29,405 bases of DNA from an uncultured Lachnospiraceae bacterium (GTDB taxonomy: Bacteria > Bacillota > Clostridia > Lachnospirales > Lachnospiraceae): the NCBI GenBank assembly GCA_910578845.1, contig CAJTSL010000001.1, forward strand, positions 3,262 to 32,666, written 5' to 3'. Positions 23,284 to 29,405 of this stretch are shown here, piece by piece. The notes under the pieces were generated by a model, which saw only the letters and a list, made by a program, of their open reading frames with translations, was not told the origin of the DNA and did no database searches. The position numbers and the translations under genes are program-made. Position 1 is the first letter of the stretch. Each line of letters opens with the position of its first letter.

Positions 23284-24207
23284 TCATAAAAACGGCGTTC
23301 CAATCATATCATACGGTGTCGTCTGATATACGTAATAATTTAACCAGTTCGAATAGAGCAACTGTCCGGTTGAGCGCCAGTTTACGACCGGTGCTTTGGA
23401 TGGGTCATCATCAGGGAAATAGTTGACCGGGATTTTCGGGTTCATTCCTTTGTTTAAGTCCCGATAGTATTCATTGGCTAATGTGTCCGTGTCGTATTCC
23501 GGGTGGCAGGTAACGAAAAAGTGACGGCTGTCAGTCGTCTTCACGATCGTAACGCCTGCGACATCGGAAATTGCCATTAATTCCAATTCGGGGACGGAGG
23601 TAATCTGCTCGGCATCAACGCCCATAGCACGGGATTGCGGCGCGTAGAAGATATCATCAAAGCCGCGGAATAACGGTGACGTCTTTTTCAGGACTTTATG
23701 TGCATAAACGCCGGATAATTTTTCCTCTAAATCATAACGGTTGATATCATACAAATAATATAGGCCCGCATAAGCGCCCCAGCATAAATGTAGCGTACAA
23801 TGTACGTGTGTTTTGCCCCACTCCATGATGGAGCATAGTTCTTTCCAATAAGTGACATCTTCAAATTTGACATAATCAAGAGGCGCACCGGTTATAATCA
23901 TACCATCGAATTTACGGTCTTTTACCTGGTCGAAAGTGGTATAAAAGGATGTTAAGTGGTTCGAATCCACATGCTGCGGTACATAGCTTGCCGTTTGCAG
24001 GAATTCTACCGTTACTTGTAATGGTGAGTTAGAGAGTTTGCGAAGCAGTTGTGTCTCCGTAACGATTTTGGTTGGCATCAGATTTAAGATAAGGACATTA
24101 AGAGGACGGATATCTTGATGGATTGCCCGATACTCGGTCATTACGAAAATGTTTTCTCCTTCCAGAGTCGTTCTTGCAGGGAGGGAGTCCTGGATTTTAA
24201 TAGGCAT
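23284..24207 (-). CDS. metAA: homoserine O-acyltransferase (MetA/MetAA)
   Basis: Cytoplasmic enzyme of 307 residues that acylates homoserine as the first committed step of methionine synthesis. The MetA family is clear from MPIKIQDSLPARTTLEGENI, catalytic Cys142 in LHLCWGAYAGLYYLYD, and His235/Glu237 in CHPEYD. Residue 111, which separates succinyl-CoA (Gly) from acetyl-CoA (Glu) enzymes in the work on MetA specificity, is Asp here (GAPLDYV). Most Firmicutes members are acetyltransferases, so acetyl-CoA is the better guess. ATG 24207 has GGAGAAT six bases upstream; an earlier ATG at 24246 does not. The C-terminal tail (DMIGTPFL) came with the mobile element, while a relic of the original tail remains at 21059. 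No S-box riboswitch was seen upstream. Confidence 0.95.
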   Translation of the reverse strand: MPIKIQDSLPARTTLEGENIFVMTEYRAIHQDIRPLNVLILNLMPTKIVTETQLLRKLSNSPLQVTVEFLQTASYVPQHVDSNHLTSFYTTFDQVKDRKFDGMIITGAPLDYVKFEDVTYWKELCSIMEWGKTHVHCTLHLCWGAYAGLYYLYDINRYDLEEKLSGVYAHKVLKKTSPLFRGFDDIFYAPQSRAMGVDAEQITSVPELELMAISDVAGVTIVKTTDSRHFFVTCHPEYDTDTLANEYYRDLNKGMNPKIPVNYFPDDDPSKAPVVNWRSTGQLLYSNWLNYYVYQTTPYDMIGTPFL

Positions 24208-24381
24208 ACTGATTCTCCATTCTTCTATTTCATTATAGTATTGCATTAGGCGTAACTTGTTGTAGGATAAGGCGCCGGTGTTGTGACAATATCATTTCAC
24301 GGATTGCGCCTTCGGGAGTATAGAAATTTTATTGTCCCCCATACTTATTTACGATAACACAAATTGCCATATTCTGCAAGC

Positions 24382-24432
24382 TTGCACAATTTGGCAAAAA
24401 GCGATATAATAGATTCGACATATTTTGTCGAA
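24382..24432 (+). promoter_or_regulatory. strong sigma-A promoter with palindromic operator
   Basis: TTGCAC (24382-24387), 17 bases, perfect TATAAT (24405-24410). Just downstream, TTCGACA (24414-24420) and TGTCGAA (24426-24432) form an inverted repeat spanning the expected transcription start, a classic repressor position. It drives the small genes at 24463 and 24814. Confidence 0.7.
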
Positions 24433-24462
24433 ATTTACTTATGAAGGGGTATGGTAGCAGGC

Positions 24463-24753
24463 ATGGAAACAGCATATCAAAAGGTGAAAGTGCACAATGA
24501 ATTAGAATGGTGTCAGGTCACTGACATGGAAACGAAAGAGAAGATCGAGAAGCTTCTTTTAAAGCACAGAGTTTCCTATTATGTCAAATGGGAGAAACCC
24601 GGATTCTTTTCCAGAGATAAATTCGGCACCTGTGTATTTTGCGTCAATCAGTTACAAAAGGATACTGCGGAAGAAGCGATACAGTCTTTGTTAGAAGGCG
24701 GTAAAGAGAGCATCAAGTTTATCAACCGCAAATTTGATAAGACATTTTATTAA
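24463..24753 (+). CDS. hypothetical small cytoplasmic protein
   Basis: A 96-residue protein, or 100 if ATG 24451 is used. I do not recognise it. It begins METAYQKVKVHNELEWCQV, with a predicted helix TKEKIEKLLLKHRVSYYVKW and an end KESIKFINRKFDKTFY. No signal or membrane segment. The ribosome site AAGGGG (24444-24449) is only one base from ATG 24451 and 13 from ATG 24463, so the start is uncertain. The pattern of a short alpha/beta protein with two Cys (FGTCVFCVNQ) recalls DUF2007-like signal-transducing proteins. It is expressed from the promoter at 24382-24432, with a DUF6472-like gene following. Confidence 0.7.
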   Translation: METAYQKVKVHNELEWCQVTDMETKEKIEKLLLKHRVSYYVKWEKPGFFSRDKFGTCVFCVNQLQKDTAEEAIQSLLEGGKESIKFINRKFDKTFY

Positions 24754-24813
24754 CGGCATTCCCTGTCTGAGAAGGACATGGGAAGCTTTTGGAGAATAGT
24801 TCGGAGATTGGAT

Positions 24814-24990
24814 ATGAGCAGTCATTGTGATTCCTGTAGCAATTATGTTTATGATGAGGATTATGAATGTTATATCTGCATGGTAGATTTGGATGAAGAT
24901 GATATGGGACGCTTTTTGCGTGGTGCGGATTTTGATTGTTCGTTTTATCAGGCGGACGATGAATATAAGATTGTAAGAAAGCAGATGTGA
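24814..24990 (+). CDS. DUF6472-like small cysteine-rich protein
   Basis: A 58-residue acidic protein starting MSSHCDSCSNYVYDEDYECY, with a CxxC pair, two further Cys in ECYICMVDL and one in FDCSFYQ, so it may bind a metal. Residues DLDEDDMGRFLRG and DDEYKIVRKQM complete a pattern I recognise as the DUF6472 family, common in Lachnospiraceae, of unknown function. GGAG seven bases before ATG 24814 supports this start over an upstream ATG. It is the second gene of a short operon and its stop lies in the terminator hairpin. Confidence 0.8.
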   Translation: MSSHCDSCSNYVYDEDYECYICMVDLDEDDMGRFLRGADFDCSFYQADDEYKIVRKQM

Positions 24991-25024
24991 GCCTCTATAG
25001 GAGAGGCAGCCGCATCTGCTTTTT
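24981..25024 (+). terminator. strong rho-independent terminator
   Basis: A two-part stem: inner GCCTCT (24991-24996) with AGAGGC (25002-25007), outer GCAGATG (24981-24987) with CATCTGC (25013-25019), then TTTTT. The stop codon of the small gene is inside it. On the minus strand the outer stem is followed by TTTCTT, so it may also terminate the activase gene ending at 25037. Confidence 0.85.
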
Positions 25025-25036
25025 GATTGCATGTCT

Positions 25037-28000
25037 TTAGTTGGCTTTTTCGTTTATCTGTTGTTTTAGATTCTTCTGGGCAGTAGATAACATCAGTTTG
25101 ATACGGTTTAGCTGATTGACTTCACTAGCGCCGGGATCGTAATCAATGGCAACAATGTTTGAAAGCGGATATTGTTTTCGCAGTTCTTTGATCACGCCTT
25201 TGCCGACAACATGGTTTGGCAGGCAGCCAAATGGCTGTGTACAGACGATGTTGTTAACGCCACTGTGGATCAGTTCGACCATTTCCCCCGTCAAAAACCA
25301 GCCTTCGCCTGTCTGGTTGCCGATATTGACAATCGGTTTTGCATAATCTACGAGACGGTAGATACTTGTAGGCGGTTCAAAATGCACGCTTTTTTGTAGT
25401 GCTTTGGCGGCGCTAGAGCGTAGTTTTTCAATTGCCCAGATACCCAAGCGGGAGAATGCTGCCGCTTTTTTGGTTTTGCCAAGGTGCTTGGCTTTATAGA
25501 TCTGATTGTAGAAGCAGTAGAGCATGAAATCAAGTAAATCAGGCACAACAGCTTCCGCGCCTTCCGCCTCTAAAAGCTCTACCAGATGATTATTGGCAGT
25601 AGGAGCGAATTTGACAAGGATCTCTCCTACAATGCCAACGCGTGGCTTTGCTTCTTCCGTAATAGGGATGGCATCAAATTCCCTGACAATGTCTTTGCAC
25701 ATTTTGCAGAATGTGAAATAGTTCGTATGCTTTGCGGAAACAAATGCACGGCATTTGGCGATCCACTTCTGATGTAGGGCATTGACAGAGCCAGCTTCTT
25801 GCTCATAAGGGCGCATCCGGTAAACACAGCGCATGAAGATGTCCCCGAATACGGCGGCGTAAGCGGCGCGTACGAACAAATCGGCATTGATATGGAACCC
25901 GGGATTGCTCTCGATCCCGGCAAGATTAAGGGAAATGACGGGAATCTGCTGCATATCGGCCTTCTCTAGCGCGCGCCTGATGAAACCGATGTAATTGGTG
26001 GCACGACAGCCGCCGCCTGTCTGGGTCATGATGATAGCGACTTTGTTGACGTCATATTTCCCGGAAAGCAAAGCATCCATAATCTGGCCGACAACGATCA
26101 AGGAAGGATAACACGCGTCATTATTTACATATTTCAGACCGACGTCTACGGCATGCCTGTTATCGTTCGCAAGCACTTCAAAGCGATACCCGCAAGCGCT
26201 GAAAGCAGCCTGTAGGATGTCGAAATGGATTGGCGACATCTGAGGGCAGAGGATGGTATATTCTTTACGCATCTCTTCCGTGAACACTACTTTTTGGATC
26301 GCGCTCTCATGTATGGTCCGCTGTTCTTTTTTCTGTTCCCTTACTTTAATGGCAGAGAGCAGGGAACGGATCCTGATCCTTGCTGCACCAAGATTATTAA
26401 CCTCGTCAATTTTCAGGCACGTATATATTTTGCCGGAACCGGATAGGATATCGTTAACTTGATCCGTTGTAACAGCATCTAGGCCGCAGCCAAAAGAGTT
26501 AAGCTGGATTAAGTCCAGATCATCTCTTGTCTTGACATAGCTTGCGGCAGCATAAAGCCTGGAGTGGTACATCCATTGGTCGGAAACGATGAGCGGACGT
26601 TCAGGCGCTGCCAGGTGGGAAACGGAATCTTCGGTCAATACGGCAATACCGTAGGAACTGATCAGTTCCGGGATCCCATGATTGATTTCCGGGTCAATAT
26701 GATAAGGGCGGCCAGCGAGCACAATGCCGCGCTTATGGTTTTGCTCCATAAATGCAAGCGTCTCTTCGCCTTTCTTTCGCATATCGGCTCTTGCCTTGGA
26801 AAGCTCTTCCCAAGCTTCTTCGCAAGCATTCATAACATCTGTTATTGGAAGCGTGTCGAATTCTTTTGCCAAAGCATCCGTTACAGTGCCTAAATCACGG
26901 AAGGATAGGAACGGATTGCGGAAGATGACTTCGCCGCGACCGATCTCTTCTACATTGTTCTTGATGTTTTCAGAGTATGAAGTAACGATAGGGCAGTTAT
27001 AGTGGTCATTTGCATCCGGGAATTCATTTCTTTCATAGAATAGTGCCGGATAGAAGATAAAGTCCACCCCTTGCCTGATGAGCCAGGTGATGTGCCCATG
27101 CGCTAATTTGGCAGGATAACATTCCGATTCGCTTGGAATCGACTCAATGCCGAGTTCGTAAATCTTCCGGTTAGAACTAGGAGAGAGAATGACACGATAT
27201 CCTAACTTAGTGAAAAAGGTAAACCAGAACGGATAATTCTCATACATATTGAGCACCCTTGGGATCCCGACTGTGCCTCGTACTGCCTCGTCAGCAGGGA
27301 GCGGCTCATAGGAGAAAATACGTTTCAGTTTATAATCGAATAGATTCGGGAGATTATTCTCATTTTTGGCTTTGCCAAGCCCTCTTTCACAGCGGTTCCC
27401 GGAAATATACTGGCGCCCTCCCGTGAATTTGTTGATGGTGAGGCGGCAGTTGTTCGTACATCCCTTACATTTGGCCATGGTCGTCTCGAATTGCAAGGTA
27501 TTGATCCTGTCAATGGAGAGCATGGTCGTCTGATATCCTTGCTGATAGTTTTCCCTGGCGATTAACGCGGCGCCAAAAGCGCCCATGATGCCTGCGATAT
27601 CAGGACGGATTGCCTGACAGCCGGCTATTTTTTCAAAGCTTCTAAGGACGGCATCGTTATAGAAAGTGCCGCCTTGTACAACGATATTTTTGCCAAGTTC
27701 CGAAGCGTCGGAGACCTTGATGACTTTAAAGAGCGCATTCTTGATGACAGAGTAGGCAAGGCCAGCGGAAATATCGGCAACGTCTGCCCCTTCTTTCTGT
27801 GCCTGCTTTACTTTGGAATTCATGAATACGGTACAGCGCGTGCCAAGGTCGATGGGGTGTGCAGCAAAAAGCGCAGCGCCTGCAAAATCCTGTACGCTGT
27901 AGTTTAACGATTTGGCAAAGGTTTCGATAAAAGAGCCGCAGCCGGAAGAACATGCTTCATTTAACTGCACGCTGTCAACTGTCTGGTTCTTGATTTTGAT

Positions 28001-29287
28001 GCATTTCATGTCCTGGCCGCCGATATCTAAGATACAATCCACCTTGGGATCGAAGAATGCTGCGGCGTGATAATGGGCAACTGTCTCGACTTCACCGTCG
28101 TCTAAGAGGAATGCCGCTTTCATCAGCGCTTCACCATAACCGGTAGAGCAGGAGCGGACAATTTTAACATCTTTTGGCAGGAGAGAATAGATTTCCTGTA
28201 TAGAGCGGATTGCCGTCTTCAACGGACTGCCATCGTTGCTGCTGTAGAAAGAATACAGCAAGGAGCCGTCTTCACTGACTAGCGCGACTTTGGTCGTGGT
28301 GCTTCCGGCGTCAATGCCTAGAAAACAGTTTCCTTTATAAGAGGCTAAATCGGCGGTCCTGACATGATGTGAGGAGTGCCGTTTAGAGAAATCGTCGTAT
28401 GCTTGCTTCGATGCAAACAAAGGTTCCATACGTTCTACCTCAAACTCCATTTTGATGTCGGAGGAGAGCTTCTCTACCATGTCCTGCATAGAATAACAAA
28501 CGTTTTCTTTGGCATTCAGCGCGGAGCCAATTGCCGCGAAAAGGTGGGAATTCTCTGTATCAATAATATGTGCATCATCCAGTTTCAAGGTACGGATGAA
28601 GGATTGCTTCAATTCGGATAAAAAGTGCAAAGGGCCGCCAAGGAAAGCGACATGGCCACGGATCGGCTTACCGCAGGCAAGGCCGCTGATTGTCTGGTTG
28701 ACGACTGCCTGGAAAATGGAAGCGGATAAGTCTTCTTTCGTAGCGCCTTCATTGATGAGCGGTTGGATATCGGACTTTGCGAATACACCGCATCTTGCCG
28801 CTATCGTATAAAGAGAATGGTAGTTCTTGGCGTATTCGTTTAACCCCGAGGCATCTGTCTGTAGCAAGGATGCCATCTGATCGATAAAAGAGCCCGTACC
28901 GCCGGCACATATGCCGTTCATACGTTGTTCTACGTTGCCGCCCTCAAAATAAATGATTTTGGCGTCTTCCCCGCCAAGCTCAATTGCTACATCCGTTACT
29001 GGGGCAAGCTCCTGCAAGGAGGAGGATACTGCGATCACTTCCTGAATAAATGGGACTTGCAGGTGATTGGCAAGCGTAAGGCCGCCGGAACCGGTGATCA
29101 TAGGATGTAGGGTGATGTTTCCAAGTTTCTGGTAAGCGATTTGCAACAGTTCGGATAAAGTTTCTCGGATATTGGCAAAGTGCCTTTTATAGTCGGAAAA
29201 AAGAATCTGATGTTTTTCATCCAGAATTGCGATTTTGACAGTTGTAGACCCAATATCAATACCAAGCGTATATTGCATCTGCTTCAT
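25037..29287 (-). CDS. fused 2-hydroxyacyl-CoA dehydratase activase (BadF/HgdC-type ATPase with DUF2229)
   Basis: A 1416-residue cytoplasmic iron-sulphur protein of the large acyl-CoA dehydratase activase family. Two ASKHA ATPase domains come first: about 1-270 (LGIDIGSTTVKIAILDE, GICAGGTGSF) and about 320-590 (FLGIDAGSTTTKVALVS, EACSSGCGSF with cluster Cys). Then a cysteine cluster CKGCTNNC near 610, a DUF2229 part (GIPRVLNMYENYPFWFTFF), and a C-terminal HgdB-like part with NDACYPSLI, TQTGGGCRATNY and QPFGCLPNHVV. Single-domain activators inject an ATP-driven electron into 2-hydroxyacyl-CoA dehydratases; the role of this long fused form is not established. AGGAGTG nine bases before ATG 29287 supports the start. 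No dehydratase subunits are next to it. Length is usual for the family. Confidence 0.92.
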   Translation of the reverse strand: MKQMQYTLGIDIGSTTVKIAILDEKHQILFSDYKRHFANIRETLSELLQIAYQKLGNITLHPMITGSGGLTLANHLQVPFIQEVIAVSSSLQELAPVTDVAIELGGEDAKIIYFEGGNVEQRMNGICAGGTGSFIDQMASLLQTDASGLNEYAKNYHSLYTIAARCGVFAKSDIQPLINEGATKEDLSASIFQAVVNQTISGLACGKPIRGHVAFLGGPLHFLSELKQSFIRTLKLDDAHIIDTENSHLFAAIGSALNAKENVCYSMQDMVEKLSSDIKMEFEVERMEPLFASKQAYDDFSKRHSSHHVRTADLASYKGNCFLGIDAGSTTTKVALVSEDGSLLYSFYSSNDGSPLKTAIRSIQEIYSLLPKDVKIVRSCSTGYGEALMKAAFLLDDGEVETVAHYHAAAFFDPKVDCILDIGGQDMKCIKIKNQTVDSVQLNEACSSGCGSFIETFAKSLNYSVQDFAGAALFAAHPIDLGTRCTVFMNSKVKQAQKEGADVADISAGLAYSVIKNALFKVIKVSDASELGKNIVVQGGTFYNDAVLRSFEKIAGCQAIRPDIAGIMGAFGAALIARENYQQGYQTTMLSIDRINTLQFETTMAKCKGCTNNCRLTINKFTGGRQYISGNRCERGLGKAKNENNLPNLFDYKLKRIFSYEPLPADEAVRGTVGIPRVLNMYENYPFWFTFFTKLGYRVILSPSSNRKIYELGIESIPSESECYPAKLAHGHITWLIRQGVDFIFYPALFYERNEFPDANDHYNCPIVTSYSENIKNNVEEIGRGEVIFRNPFLSFRDLGTVTDALAKEFDTLPITDVMNACEEAWEELSKARADMRKKGEETLAFMEQNHKRGIVLAGRPYHIDPEINHGIPELISSYGIAVLTEDSVSHLAAPERPLIVSDQWMYHSRLYAAASYVKTRDDLDLIQLNSFGCGLDAVTTDQVNDILSGSGKIYTCLKIDEVNNLGAARIRIRSLLSAIKVREQKKEQRTIHESAIQKVVFTEEMRKEYTILCPQMSPIHFDILQAAFSACGYRFEVLANDNRHAVDVGLKYVNNDACYPSLIVVGQIMDALLSGKYDVNKVAIIMTQTGGGCRATNYIGFIRRALEKADMQQIPVISLNLAGIESNPGFHINADLFVRAAYAAVFGDIFMRCVYRMRPYEQEAGSVNALHQKWIAKCRAFVSAKHTNYFTFCKMCKDIVREFDAIPITEEAKPRVGIVGEILVKFAPTANNHLVELLEAEGAEAVVPDLLDFMLYCFYNQIYKAKHLGKTKKAAAFSRLGIWAIEKLRSSAAKALQKSVHFEPPTSIYRLVDYAKPIVNIGNQTGEGWFLTGEMVELIHSGVNNIVCTQPFGCLPNHVVGKGVIKELRKQYPLSNIVAIDYDPGASEVNQLNRIKLMLSTAQKNLKQQINEKAN

Positions 29288-29395
29288 TTATGAATCACTC
29301 CTTTAAAACATGCGGGTATGATTATCATAGCAGACCATGCCCGACAAATAAATGTAAATTCTTTCCTTAATAAATGTATTTTGACATGCTAAGTC

Positions 29396-29401
29396 ATTAT
29401 A
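29396..29401 (-). promoter_or_regulatory. -10 box of a probable leftward promoter for the activase gene
   Basis: TATAAT on the minus strand about 110 bases before ATG 29287. The -35 would lie beyond the window. The remaining leader shows nothing I recognise. A plus-strand TTGACA at 29381-29386 could belong to a rightward promoter whose -10 is cut off. Confidence 0.35.
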
Positions 29402-29405
29402 CGAC

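Larger units (their letters stand above)
21072..23338. mobile_element. small integrative element (about 2.2 kb) inserted in the 3' end of metA
   Basis: Boundaries are the two copies of a metA 3' segment (21072-21104 and 23306-23338); the exact crossover lies within them. The interior is clearly more AT-rich than the flanks. It holds a tyrosine recombinase, an XRE regulator and a 57-residue ORF, all on the minus strand like metA, and sets of direct octamer sites near each end. No conjugation, replication or cargo gene was seen. It is either a mini-element moved by a helper or a deletion remnant; the truncated integrase favours a remnant. Confidence 0.8.

Noticed and set aside
24208..24381. SAM riboswitch upstream of metA
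   Set aside because: No S-box helices or terminator/antiterminator pattern could be traced in the leader; metA is preceded by plain intergenic sequence.

Overview
The window looks like a chromosomal segment of a Gram-positive Clostridia member, most likely Lachnospiraceae. Supporting signs are Shine-Dalgarno sites of the AGGAGG type, moderate GC in most genes, a fused 1416-residue 2-hydroxyacyl-CoA dehydratase activase, a DUF6472-like small cysteine-rich protein, a MetAA-type homoserine acyltransferase and a divergent Clostridia-type NAD+ DNA ligase. The assignment rests on gene content only.

Layout. (a) 1-1019: an alpha/beta hydrolase with a cysteine in the nucleophile position. (b) 1073-6360: a two-component system (kinase and OmpR-type regulator, minus strand) divergent from an operon for a lantibiotic/peptide-resistance ABC transporter (ATPase, two permeases, small membrane protein, lipoprotein). 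The organisation resembles CprABC-CprRK/BcrAB-type modules. A perfect 11-bp tandem repeat lies between the two arms. (c) 6361-7121: a graveyard of decayed genes, including a doubly frameshifted effector-binding (GyrI/AraC-type) domain. (d) 7173-12452: a LytTR response regulator, a D-Ala-D-Ala carboxypeptidase, a GHKL (AgrC-like) kinase, a FliD-like protein and an unknown protein whose reading frame continues past a TAA. Two possible sigma-D-type (motility) promoters lie here. (e) 12499-21047: housekeeping genes (RsmF-like rRNA methyltransferase, GH13 glucosidase, MBOAT acyltransferase with SGNH hydrolase, RluB/RsuA pseudouridine synthase, LigA). (f) about 21070-23340: a very small AT-rich integrative element or its remnant, inserted in the 3' end of metA. 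(g) 23284-24207: metA itself. (h) 24382-29287: two small genes with a clear promoter/operator and terminator, then the large activase on the minus strand.

The most distinctive object is the roughly 2.2-kb element in (f). A 33-bp stretch encoding the end of MetA occurs at both ends (27/33 identical). The far copy still reads YYIYQTTPYDILTL-stop, so the element has replaced the original MetA tail. Each end carries three direct gtactccc-type octamers with nearly the same spacing (21/11 and 22/11), as expected of integrase arm sites. Inside are a tyrosine recombinase that retains its catalytic residues but has lost its N-terminal DNA-binding region, an XRE regulator with a membrane segment abutting that truncation, and an unreported-looking 57-residue ORF.

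The second unit of interest is (d): a split LytTR/GHKL pair around a cell-wall carboxypeptidase and next to a FliD-like protein, suggesting linked control of wall remodelling and a flagellar-type or surface protein. This link is inference.
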